Assembly (NCBI RefSeq): GCF_002959775.1
Contig: NZ_PPCX01000006.1
Span: 1 to 64,000 of the forward strand
Length of the DNA: 64,000 nt
Direction of reading: 5' to 3'
Origin: Veillonella rogosae JCM 15642
GTDB lineage: Bacteria; Bacillota; Negativicutes; Veillonellales; Veillonellaceae
The translations under genes and the position numbers were made by a program. Below the pieces are notes generated by a model. That model was not told the DNA's origin, searched no databases, and was given only the letters and a program-made list of their open reading frames with translations. This document shows positions 28,091 through 36,669 of this stretch, piece by piece (within the stretch, counting starts at the first letter, position 1; each line of letters opens with the position of its first letter).

Positions 28091-29029
28091 TTATTTTTTA
28101 TCGTCTGGTAGTTGAATATGTCTGCCATAGTTGCCAACGTATTGTTCTAAGGCTTGAATATATTCTTGGCCTAAACGACTGCGTTGCATTTTGTTGTTAG
28201 TAATATAGCCAATGTGCATCAAGCCTTCTTCTGCGAGCGGCACAGAGATGATATTTTCACCATTAACCTCTTTGTCGATTACACCACTAGATACAGTGTA
28301 CCCATCCAGTCCAAGTAAAAGACTAAATAAAGATGCTCTATCGCGAACGCGGATGTGTTTTGGACGTACAACGGTACTGAAAATTTCTTCAGAGAAATAG
28401 AAGGAGTTATGATCCCCTTGTTCAAAAGAGATATATGGATATTCTTCTAATTCATCCATAGAAACTACATCTTTATTGGCTAACGGATGTGTTTTACCGA
28501 TAAAGATATGAGGGTGAGCCGTAAATAATTCTGTAAAAGTTAATTCGTTGGTATGAATTAATTTTTCCAATACAGGACGATTGAAATCATTATAATAGAG
28601 CAAACCGATTTCACTCTTCATATGGGCTACGTCGTCGATGATTTCATAGGTTTGTGTTTCGCGCAAGGATACATCGTATTGATCGATACCTGCACCTTTT
28701 AAAAGCTCTACAAAGGCATTAACTGCAAAGGAGTAATGTTGAGTAGAAACGGAAAATTGTTTTTTCCCGCCACTTTGGCTCTTGTATTGCTCCTCTAAAA
28801 GGGCCGCTTGCTCAAGGACTTGGCGTGCATAGCCGAGGAAACGTTCTCCTTCTTTAGAAACAGTAATACCTTTATTGGTGCGATCGAAAATGGTAATGCC
28901 CATTTCCTTTTCTAATTCTTTAATGGCCTTTGTAAGGCTAGGTTGAGATACAAATAATCTCTTGGCAGCTTCACTAATACTACCTATATTGGCAATTGTT
29001 GTGACATACTTTAATTGTTGTAAGGTCAT
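28091..29029 (-). CDS. LysR-family transcriptional regulator
   Basis: A 312-residue DNA-binding regulator. The N-terminal winged helix-turn-helix is typical (MTLQQLKYVTTIANIGSISE, RLFVSQPSLTKAIKELEKEMG). A two-lobed effector-binding domain spans about 90-300. The effector is unknown. It is divergent from rnmV (105-bp gap) and lies upstream of the MetE-like/msrAB operon on the same strand. Methionine or sulfur metabolism is a reasonable guess, not shown. The start ATG is preceded by AAGGAGG on the minus strand. Confidence 0.9.
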   Translation of the reverse strand: MTLQQLKYVTTIANIGSISEAAKRLFVSQPSLTKAIKELEKEMGITIFDRTNKGITVSKEGERFLGYARQVLEQAALLEEQYKSQSGGKKQFSVSTQHYSFAVNAFVELLKGAGIDQYDVSLRETQTYEIIDDVAHMKSEIGLLYYNDFNRPVLEKLIHTNELTFTELFTAHPHIFIGKTHPLANKDVVSMDELEEYPYISFEQGDHNSFYFSEEIFSTVVRPKHIRVRDRASLFSLLLGLDGYTVSSGVIDKEVNGENIISVPLAEEGLMHIGYITNNKMQRSRLGQEYIQALEQYVGNYGRHIQLPDDKK

Positions 29030-29134
29030 AATTGGCCTCCTTTTATATATTACACTACTTATACTACTCGATTATAAGTATTTAAGCAATGTTATATATG
29101 TGTTACAATGTACTAATAGAATAAAGGAGGAACT

Positions 29135-29668
29135 ATGCTTAAACAAGTCATCGTCGTAGAAGGAAAATCTGATATCCAACGTATTGCCCAAGCTGTAGAG
29201 GCTGACTGCATAGCAACTGAAGGTTTTACCCTTCGAAAAGGCGTTATTGATATGATTCGCGTAGCCTATGAAAAGCGTGGCATCATTATATTAACTGATC
29301 CAGATACGGCAGGGGAGCGAATTCGTCGAGTATTGACGAAAAAATTCCCTAATGCACAACATGCCTTTGTCCCTCGTGACGAAGCTTTTGCAAATGATGA
29401 TATTGGCATAGAACAAGCATCTCCTGAATCCATTAGAAAGGCTTTATCTACATTACATGTAGAGTCTTTAGAATCATCCAATGAATTTTCCATGGTGGAT
29501 TTAGTGCGGTATGGACTTTCCGGTATGCCAGATAGTGTAGCTCGTCGAGCTGTTATCGGTGCAAAATTAGGGATTGGCTACGGAAATGGTAAGCAGTTTT
29601 TATATCGGTTAAATCATTACGGTATAACGCGAGATGCTTATGAAGAGGCAGTAAATAGTTTGAAATAG
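29135..29668 (+). CDS. rnmV: Ribonuclease M5
   Basis: A 177-residue TOPRIM-domain nuclease that trims 5S rRNA precursors at both ends. The catalytic acids appear in IVVEGKSDIQRI and ILTDPDTAGERIRR. Pairing with rsmA downstream (8-bp gap) is the conserved Firmicutes arrangement. RBS AAAGGAGG precedes the ATG, and a TACAAT -10 box lies at about 29104. A 5S rRNA gene, its substrate, is at the start of this window. Confidence 0.95.
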   Translation: MLKQVIVVEGKSDIQRIAQAVEADCIATEGFTLRKGVIDMIRVAYEKRGIIILTDPDTAGERIRRVLTKKFPNAQHAFVPRDEAFANDDIGIEQASPESIRKALSTLHVESLESSNEFSMVDLVRYGLSGMPDSVARRAVIGAKLGIGYGNGKQFLYRLNHYGITRDAYEEAVNSLK

Positions 29669-29676
29669 GAGTTAAG

Positions 29677-30531
29677 ATGTTAGAATCAGTAATTGCAAGC
29701 CCTGAGGTAGTACATTATATATGTAAACGCTTCGACATTAAAATGAGCAAAAAGCTAGGGCAAAACTTTCTTATTAAACGAGGTATCGTAGATGAAATCG
29801 TTCATGCTGCGGAGTTGACGCCTGGTGAACCTGTATTAGAGGTTGGTCCTGGTATTGGTACCTTAACACAAGGTTTAGCACAAAGCGGTGCAGATGTAAC
29901 GGCTATTGAGCTTGATCGTCGTCTATTAGAAGTATTAGATACAACATTAGCATCTTATGACAATGTACGCATCGTTCATGGTGATGTATTGAAACTAGAT
30001 GTACCGACTATCATGAACCATAAACCGTTTAAGGTGGTTGCTAATTTGCCGTACTATATTACAACGCCAATTATCATGTCACTATTGGAAAGTAAATTAC
30101 CAATTGAGCGCCTCGTTGTAATGGTACAAAAGGAAGTTGCTTTGCGCATGGTAGCAAAGCCTGGTACAAAGGACTATGGTGCTTTATCTGTAGCGGTTCA
30201 GTATTATACAGAGCCAGATATTGTTCTTGATGTACCGCCTAAATCCTTCTTACCAGCTCCTGCGGTAACAAGTTCTGTCATTCGCTGCGTATTGCGTGAC
30301 AAACCACCAGTAGATGTCATTGATGAGAAACTATTCTTCCGCGTTGTGAAAGCTGGTTTTGCGCAACGTCGTAAAACATTTTCCAATACCATGAAAACAA
30401 CGGGCTTATCCAAAGATAGAATCGAAGAGCTATTAGCAAAAGCAAATATCGACGGTCAACGGAGAGGAGAGACCTTTACTCTTCAAGAATTTGCCGACGT
30501 AGCTAATGCATGGGCTTCTTTAATTAAATAG
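29677..30531 (+). CDS. rsmA: 16S rRNA (adenine-1518/1519-N6)-dimethyltransferase
   Basis: A 284-residue SAM-dependent enzyme (KsgA) that dimethylates two adjacent adenines near the 3' end of 16S rRNA. Motifs are KKLGQNFLIKRGI, VLEVGPGIGTLTQGL, and the catalytic VVANLPYYITTPI. The start ATG follows AGGAGTTAAG. A strong terminator follows. Loss of this enzyme confers kasugamycin resistance in other bacteria. Confidence 0.96.
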   Translation: MLESVIASPEVVHYICKRFDIKMSKKLGQNFLIKRGIVDEIVHAAELTPGEPVLEVGPGIGTLTQGLAQSGADVTAIELDRRLLEVLDTTLASYDNVRIVHGDVLKLDVPTIMNHKPFKVVANLPYYITTPIIMSLLESKLPIERLVVMVQKEVALRMVAKPGTKDYGALSVAVQYYTEPDIVLDVPPKSFLPAPAVTSSVIRCVLRDKPPVDVIDEKLFFRVVKAGFAQRRKTFSNTMKTTGLSKDRIEELLAKANIDGQRRGETFTLQEFADVANAWASLIK

Positions 30532-30540
30532 TATAATGCA

Positions 30541-30590
30541 AAAAGAGCTTATTAGATTGAGAGTGTATCAATCTAATAAGCTCTTTTATG
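30541..30590 (+). terminator. Very strong terminator after rsmA
   Basis: A perfect 20-bp stem starting AAAAGAGCTTATTAG (30541) and closing at 30587, with a 7-base loop. The A/T ends allow function in both directions. Confidence 0.92.
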
Positions 30591-30609
30591 CTAATAAATT
30601 TTTTCATAA

Positions 30610-30636
30610 AAAAAGGACCCAAATGGGTCCTTTTTA
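30610..30636 (-). terminator. Terminator of gltS
   Basis: AAAAAGGACCC (30610-30620), AAAT loop, GGGTCCTTTTT (30625-30635). It runs up to the gltS stop codon. Confidence 0.85.
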
Positions 30637-31884
30637 TTAGTACAAGAAGCCTGCCATTGATGTAATGAGGAAGGCATTTGCAAAGTCGATTAAGAATGCA
30701 CCTACCAAGGAAACTACGAGCCATGCACGAGGGGATGGACCGTGTTTGCCTGCTAAGGATAACATGTTAACCAACGCATTTGGTGTAGCACCTAGACCGA
30801 AGCCGATGGCACCAGCGCCAAGCATAACGGCGTCGTAGTTGCGACCAAAGATGAAGTAGATAAGGTATGCAAATATACAGATAAGTACCATTTGCGCTAC
30901 TAAGATTGTAATAAGTGGTAATGCAAGATCGATTAATTGAACTAGTTTCAAGCTATTGATAGCCATTGTTACGAATAAGGACAATGCTACGTTAGATACT
31001 GCATCAAGTGCAGAATCGTTGATTTTGTAAGCTTTAGTGTAGTCACCAACGTTACGAATTACAGCTGCACAAATCATAGCGCCGATGTATGCAGGTAGTG
31101 GAGTAAGAACAGATAAACCAGCACTTACGATAGTACCGATACCTAATGCAAGACCAATCCACATACAAATAGTTAAAAGATCTTGAGAGTTGAATTGTTT
31201 GCCGCCGATTTCAACGTGAGCCTCGCTCATGTCGATACCGTCATCTTCAAATAATTCAGGATTTTGGTAAGGTGTTTTTACTTTGTGCATTTTAATAATG
31301 CGTTCACCTACAGGAGCACCTAAGACTGTACCAGCAACCATACCGAATGTTGCGGCTGCAACTGCAGCAGATGCTGTACCAGGGATTCCTAACATTTGTT
31401 CGTAATATGGACCGAAGGCACCAGCCGTACCTAGACCGCCGATCATAGATACGGAGCCAGCCATAATACCGATGATTGGTTCAATGCCTAAAGCTTTAGC
31501 AATCATAATACCTGCAGTATTTTGAACAACAATCCACACTGCACAAGCTAGGAAGAAGAAGATAATGAAAATGCCGCCTTTTTTGAGGACTTTCAAGGAA
31601 GCCATCAAACCGATAGTGGTAAAGAAAGCGAGCATTAAGAATGTTTGTAGAGAGCCTTCAAATGTAATGTTTAAAATCTTGTAATAAGAAAGAATAGCAG
31701 TTAAAAATGCAAATGGAAGGGCCCCTACAGCAGGTGCAGGCATACACATTCTTTGTAAGAACTGTGAATGTTTGTTAATCCATGTACCTATGAACAAGGT
31801 AATAACAGCGAGACCTACGGTTTGGATCATGGACAGTTTTAATGTCCATACATTGTTGACTAAGGCTAAGTCAATTAGTGGCAT
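30637..31884 (-). CDS. gltS: Sodium/glutamate symporter GltS
   Basis: A 415-residue inner-membrane Na+-coupled glutamate carrier with about 10 hydrophobic segments in two inverted halves. Diagnostic stretches are MPAPAVGALPFA, GSVSMIGGLGTAGAFGP and GATPNALVNMLSLAGKHGPSP, which form the two pore-loop regions. It begins LIDLALVNNVWTLKLSMIQ. Read alone with its own leader and terminator. Glutamate import fits an amino-acid-dependent anaerobe. Confidence 0.94.
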   Translation of the reverse strand: MPLIDLALVNNVWTLKLSMIQTVGLAVITLFIGTWINKHSQFLQRMCMPAPAVGALPFAFLTAILSYYKILNITFEGSLQTFLMLAFFTTIGLMASLKVLKKGGIFIIFFFLACAVWIVVQNTAGIMIAKALGIEPIIGIMAGSVSMIGGLGTAGAFGPYYEQMLGIPGTASAAVAAATFGMVAGTVLGAPVGERIIKMHKVKTPYQNPELFEDDGIDMSEAHVEIGGKQFNSQDLLTICMWIGLALGIGTIVSAGLSVLTPLPAYIGAMICAAVIRNVGDYTKAYKINDSALDAVSNVALSLFVTMAINSLKLVQLIDLALPLITILVAQMVLICIFAYLIYFIFGRNYDAVMLGAGAIGFGLGATPNALVNMLSLAGKHGPSPRAWLVVSLVGAFLIDFANAFLITSMAGFLY

Positions 31885-32170
31885 AAAATCACTCCTTTAA
31901 AAAAATAAACCTATATTTTATGGTATCATGAATGGTTGAAAAATACTATAGAATATACACTGTATAAAAATCTTATATATTTTCTTTACAACACTCACAA
32001 CAACATTAAAACCTATACTTATATGTATATAATATGTATATAACTATTTATAATTATATACATAGCATACTTGATATGTCAAAAAGTAATATCATAAATT
32101 ACTTACCTACATAATCATATTATATGTATTCGACTTAAATCTGTGATTTTCCTCCTACATATAAAAAAAT

Positions 32171-32222
32171 AAACTGGAATATATTTCTTAAATTCATAAT
32201 TCTATGAAATATATTCCAGTTT
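32171..32222 (-). terminator. Hairpin, probable prfC terminator
   Basis: A 17-bp perfect stem (AAACTGGAATATATTTC with GAAATATATTCCAGTTT). An A-run just left of it is the U-tract for minus-strand transcripts. It lies 200 bp past the prfC stop. Confidence 0.75.
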
Positions 32223-32350
32223 TAAATTTTAAAATTCTTATATAGTCTTATTTTGCTTAGCTTCTTGAATTCATATGGGGCAAATTTAACCCGTATATAC
32301 ATATAAGGGTATAACTAAAATGTATATTCTGATACATAAAATAATTAGAA

Positions 32351-32377
32351 GTTATAGCGGTTATAGCTGTTATAGAT
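32351..32377. repeat. Three tandem 9-bp units GTTATAG(C/A)N
   Basis: GTTATAGCG, GTTATAGCT and GTTATAGAT follow directly on one another. A fourth GTTATAGC lies at 32423-32430, over the prfC stop codon. Probably slippage; function unknown. Confidence 0.7.
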
Positions 32378-32423
32378 TGTATTAGCATTGTAGAAAATAT
32401 ATGTATTATAGTTAGTTTAAGCG

Positions 32424-34019
32424 TTATAGCTCATGATGTAGTTTAGGCGTAGTTAGGAAGGTAACATCTGGATTACGTTCTAGAACCCAACCCATTTGCC
32501 ATTCGTTGGAAATGAGAACTACCGTGCGATCGCGATTATCTTTTACAATCATCGCATTATCAACACCTTTCAAGGATGCAATATCTACTTCCCCGTCAAT
32601 CCAGCGAGCAACACTATATGGCAATGTATGATTTAGTAAATCTACACCATATTCGTTTTTGAGGCGATATTCTAATACTTCAAATTGAAGCATACCAACG
32701 GCGCCAACTACGAAGGAGTCAAGGGCGCCTGGTTGTTCAAAGATTTGAACAGCACCTTCTTGAGCCAATTGAGTCATACCCTTTTGGAATTGTTTACGCT
32801 TCATCGTATCTTTTGGAGATACGCGAGCAAAGAATTCCGGTGGGAATACAGGGAAGTCACCGAAGGTTACTTTGTGCTTTGGTGCGCATAATGTGTCGCC
32901 TACGCCCATTGTACCAGCATCGAAGACACCGATAATATCGCCAGGGTATGCATCCTCTACGATAGTACGTTCTGTAGCTAAGAATTGTTGAGGTTGAGAT
33001 AGGCGAATCGTTTTGTTGGATTGTCGATGTAATACGGACATGCCTTTTTCGAATTTACCAGAGCAGATACGCATGAATACGATGCGATCGTGGTGGTTAG
33101 GGTCCATATTAGCTTGGATTTTAAATACTAAGGCGGAGAAGTCTTCGCTAGTAGGTTGTACTATTTCTTCTACAGCTTGACGTGGAGCAGGGGATGGCGC
33201 CAATTCTAAGAATTTTTCTAAGAATGGTTTTACCCCAAAGTTTGTCATAGCAGAGCCAAAGAACATTGGCGTCAATTCTCCGGCACGAACCTTATCAAAG
33301 TCAAACGGATCGCCTGCAACGTCAAGCAATTCAATATCATCAAGCAAAGCTTGATATACATCATCGCCTAATAACTCTTTCATGCGAGGATCAGTTAAAG
33401 CGCCTTTTTCAGAGGCTAGTTTTTCTTGACCATGTGTTTCATCTTTTGCAAAGAGCTCGATAGTTTCATGTTCTCTATCGTATACACCTTTGTACTCGCC
33501 ATTGATACCAATAGGCCAGTTCATAGGGCATGTACGAATGCCAAGAACATTTTCGATTTCTTCCATCAAGTCGAATGGACTACGACCGAAATGGTCAATT
33601 TTGTTTACAAACGTAAAGATAGGAATGCCGCGCTCTTTAGATACGGCAAATAGTTTTTTCGTCTGTGCTTCCACGCCTTTTGCTACATCGATAAGCATGA
33701 CAGCGCTATCAGCAGCCATCAATGTACGGTACGTATCTTCGGAGAAGTCCTGGTGACCAGGCGTGTCGAGGATGTTTACGCGACAACCGTCATAGTCAAA
33801 TTGCAACACGGAACTCGTTACGGAAATACCACGTTGTTTTTCGATTTCCATCCAGTCAGATACAGCGTGTTTTGCAGTTTTACGAGACTTTACGGAACCC
33901 GCCAAGTGGATGGCACCACCGTATAGTAGTAATTTTTCTGTTAATGTTGTTTTACCCGCATCCGGGTGAGATATGATAGCAAACGTACGACGACGTTGTA
34001 CTTCTTCTAAAAATGTCAT
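32424..34019 (-). CDS. prfC: Peptide chain release factor 3
   Basis: A 531-residue translational GTPase that removes RF1/RF2 from the ribosome after termination. The G motifs are visible: AIISHPDAGKTTLTEKLL (P-loop), DTPGHQDFSEDTYR, and FVNKIDHFGR. Domain II and the C-terminal LQFEVLEYRLKNEYGV segment follow. Full length. Read alone, divergent from topB with a 118-bp gap to its upstream leader. Confidence 0.96.
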   Translation of the reverse strand: MTFLEEVQRRRTFAIISHPDAGKTTLTEKLLLYGGAIHLAGSVKSRKTAKHAVSDWMEIEKQRGISVTSSVLQFDYDGCRVNILDTPGHQDFSEDTYRTLMAADSAVMLIDVAKGVEAQTKKLFAVSKERGIPIFTFVNKIDHFGRSPFDLMEEIENVLGIRTCPMNWPIGINGEYKGVYDREHETIELFAKDETHGQEKLASEKGALTDPRMKELLGDDVYQALLDDIELLDVAGDPFDFDKVRAGELTPMFFGSAMTNFGVKPFLEKFLELAPSPAPRQAVEEIVQPTSEDFSALVFKIQANMDPNHHDRIVFMRICSGKFEKGMSVLHRQSNKTIRLSQPQQFLATERTIVEDAYPGDIIGVFDAGTMGVGDTLCAPKHKVTFGDFPVFPPEFFARVSPKDTMKRKQFQKGMTQLAQEGAVQIFEQPGALDSFVVGAVGMLQFEVLEYRLKNEYGVDLLNHTLPYSVARWIDGEVDIASLKGVDNAMIVKDNRDRTVVLISNEWQMGWVLERNPDVTFLTTPKLHHEL

Positions 34020-34197
34020 GGTTCACCTCTATTAGTATGTTTGTATAAGTAGATATATATTACAGTTCTACTTTTACAGTCTATATCGTAAAAATTATAC
34101 ATGATTTTTCTAGTTATGACCACTAAATTGTAGTATAATGAGATTTCATAGAACGGCTTGGGGATTAGCCGTTATCTTCATGTTAAGGAGGGGGATC

Positions 34198-36507
34198 ATG
34201 CGGTTATTTATTGCGGAAAAGCCATCCATGGCTCGCGAAATTAGTAAATGCTTGCCAGAAAATAAAAATATCCAAAAGCGGAATGGCTATTTTATCCAAG
34301 GTGATGATGTAGTGACTTGGGTGGTTGGTCACGTGTTACATCAAGCAGAACCAGGCGATTACGACGATAAATATATTCGTTGGCGCCCTCAAGATCTGCC
34401 GATTGTGCCAGACGAGTGGAAACTACTCGTTACAGATAGCAGTCGCCAACAGTTTGAGACGGTAAAAGACCTGATTGGTAAAGCGGATATTATCGTAAAT
34501 GCAGGTGACCCGGACAGGGAAGGGCAACTTTTAGTTGATGAAGTATTGTACTATGTCGGTAATACAAAGCCAGTACAGCGAATTTTACTAAATGCGCTCG
34601 ATGAAAAATCTATTCGTTCTGCTCTTAATGATTTACGAGATAATAAGGACTTTCATAATTTATATCAATCGGCATTGGCAAGAGCTCGTGCAGATTGGCT
34701 TATCGGTATGAATTTATCTCGCGCTTATACTTTAGCTGAACGTTATAAGGGCAATAAGGTGACATTGCCTATAGGGCGAGTTAAGACCCCTACCTTGGCG
34801 CTTGTGGTACGTAGAGAACGAGAGTTAGCTGCATTTAAGCCAGTAGACTATTTTACTGTGAAAGTTTTGTATAACCATCCTAATGGTGTATTCTGGGCTA
34901 CATGGCAACCTACAGATGAGCAAAAAGGCTTAGATCCTGATGGTCGTCTCATTAATAAGGCTATAGCTGATGCATTAGTTGAACAGTTGAAAGATGGTCC
35001 AGATGGCATTATTAAGGCTGTTACTAAATCCAAGAAGAAAGATGCACAGCGGCTACCATTATCCTTGTCGTCCTTACAGGTATTGGCCGGTAAAGCCTTT
35101 TCCTATGATCCTCAAACTGTACTTGATACGGCACAGAAATTATACGAAAAGAAATTGACCACCTATCCTCGTTCTGATTGTGAATATTTACCACCAAATC
35201 AATATGGTGATCGTAATGCGATTCTCAACAATTTACAGAATGCAGGTGATGAGCGGTTAGCACAGTGGGCTAGTGATGCTGACCGCTCTATTAAGAGCCG
35301 CGCTTGGAATGAAAAGAAAATTACGGCCCATCATGCTATTATTCCCACTACGGTTGCTTGTAATATAAATAGCTTGACTCGTGAGGAACGAAATATTTAC
35401 TTCCTTATCAGCCAAGCTTATATTGCTCAGTTTTATGGAGAGCATGTTTATGAGCAAACTAAAATTGTAGTAGAGCAGTGTAAAGAAGAGTTTGTTGCTA
35501 ATGGTCGTGTGGTTATTGAAGAAGGCTGGAAGATCCTATATAAACGACAAAAGTCTAAGTCTACAACAGATAATGAGGAGCCGGATTTAACCGATGAACG
35601 TGGGGCCGAATCAGATCCTAAAAAAGAGGTTCCTGAAGAGGCAGATCACTTGCCGGCCGTTAAAAAGAACGACACTGTTTTATTTACGGACTCCTCTGTA
35701 GAGGCGAAGCAAACAAAGCCACCATCTCGCTTTACGCCGTCTACTTTGTTACAAGCAATGAAGGAAATTCACAAGTTTGTAAAAAACGAAGATTTGAAAA
35801 AGCAATTAAAAGCGGTGTCTGGTATTGGTACGGAGGCGACTCGTGCTAATATTATTGACGAGCTCATCAGTCGTGGATTTATGAAAACATCGGGAAAGAA
35901 GCAAGTTCTATCACCAACTGAAACGGGCTATCTCTTAGTTGATGCATTGCCTGATGAACTGTTATATCCTGATGAAACGGCTGTATGGGAGGAACGATTG
36001 GCGCTCATGAGTGAAGGTGAGGATACATTAGATTCTTTCTTGTCTGATCAGATTAAGTTTTTGAAACATTTGATTGATAAACTGGGCTTTGATAAACAAG
36101 GTAGTCCTGGTCAGATGATGCCAAATGTGGTTCGCACGATAACGAATCAAAATCGGAAACGCCCTATGGATAATACTGACGTTGATGTATCTTCCTTGCC
36201 TGTTTGTCCGAAGTGTAATAAGGGCCATTTGCAACAGCGAAATGGCAAATTTGGCGCCTTTTTAGGCTGTACCAATTATCCTGCATGTAAGCATACGCAA
36301 CCTGTTGAAGGTGTGAATCCTAATGGTGAAAGTAATATTGAAATATCTGATGACGATAAACAATATAAATGTCCGCGATGTAAACAAGGTTATTTTGTAA
36401 AGCAAGAGGTGAGAGGTCGAGTAAACTGGATTTGTAGTAATCGATCTCAATGTAAAACTCAGTGCTCCGATGTAGATGGAGTACCAAGTATTTACGTGAA
36501 TAAGTAA
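34198..36507 (+). CDS. topB: DNA topoisomerase III
   Basis: A 769-residue type IA topoisomerase that decatenates DNA. The TOPRIM domain starts RLFIAEKPSMAREI and contains NAGDPDREGQLLVDEVL. The active-site Tyr is in LTTYPRSDCEYLP. An acidic, Lys-rich linker of about 60 residues (440-505) interrupts the core. Two C-terminal zinc-ribbon-like Cys4 repeats follow (CPKCNKGHLQQ...CTNYPAC; CPRCKQGYF...CSNRSQC). The ATG at 34198 follows AAGGAGGGGG; an in-frame ATG 60 bases earlier has no ribosome site. Monocistronic. Confidence 0.95.
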   Translation: MRLFIAEKPSMAREISKCLPENKNIQKRNGYFIQGDDVVTWVVGHVLHQAEPGDYDDKYIRWRPQDLPIVPDEWKLLVTDSSRQQFETVKDLIGKADIIVNAGDPDREGQLLVDEVLYYVGNTKPVQRILLNALDEKSIRSALNDLRDNKDFHNLYQSALARARADWLIGMNLSRAYTLAERYKGNKVTLPIGRVKTPTLALVVRRERELAAFKPVDYFTVKVLYNHPNGVFWATWQPTDEQKGLDPDGRLINKAIADALVEQLKDGPDGIIKAVTKSKKKDAQRLPLSLSSLQVLAGKAFSYDPQTVLDTAQKLYEKKLTTYPRSDCEYLPPNQYGDRNAILNNLQNAGDERLAQWASDADRSIKSRAWNEKKITAHHAIIPTTVACNINSLTREERNIYFLISQAYIAQFYGEHVYEQTKIVVEQCKEEFVANGRVVIEEGWKILYKRQKSKSTTDNEEPDLTDERGAESDPKKEVPEEADHLPAVKKNDTVLFTDSSVEAKQTKPPSRFTPSTLLQAMKEIHKFVKNEDLKKQLKAVSGIGTEATRANIIDELISRGFMKTSGKKQVLSPTETGYLLVDALPDELLYPDETAVWEERLALMSEGEDTLDSFLSDQIKFLKHLIDKLGFDKQGSPGQMMPNVVRTITNQNRKRPMDNTDVDVSSLPVCPKCNKGHLQQRNGKFGAFLGCTNYPACKHTQPVEGVNPNGESNIEISDDDKQYKCPRCKQGYFVKQEVRGRVNWICSNRSQCKTQCSDVDGVPSIYVNK

Positions 36508-36569
36508 ATATTAATCTATTATAGTTAAATATATACTAATATAGAAACTACTAATGTAGTTTGATAATT

Positions 36570-36606
36570 AAAAGACGCGTACAGCTATGCTGTGCGCGTC
36601 TTTTGG
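36570..36606 (+). terminator. Terminator after topB, possibly bidirectional
   Basis: A 16-bp stem, AAAAGACGCGTACAGC with GCTGTGCGCGTCTTTT (one G-T pair). The A/T ends suit the converging helicase gene too. Confidence 0.88.
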
Positions 36607-36669
36607 TTGATATATTCTTTGAAGAGAAATAATATCTTCATTTACTAAACAATCAATATATATGCTGTA

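Larger units (their letters stand above)
31885..32423. other. AT-rich intergenic region between gltS and prfC
   Basis: No gene is seen. It holds the gltS leader (31885-32150, with TATA-rich palindromes around 32020-32060), a terminator hairpin for prfC, and a small tandem repeat near 32351. Confidence 0.6.
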
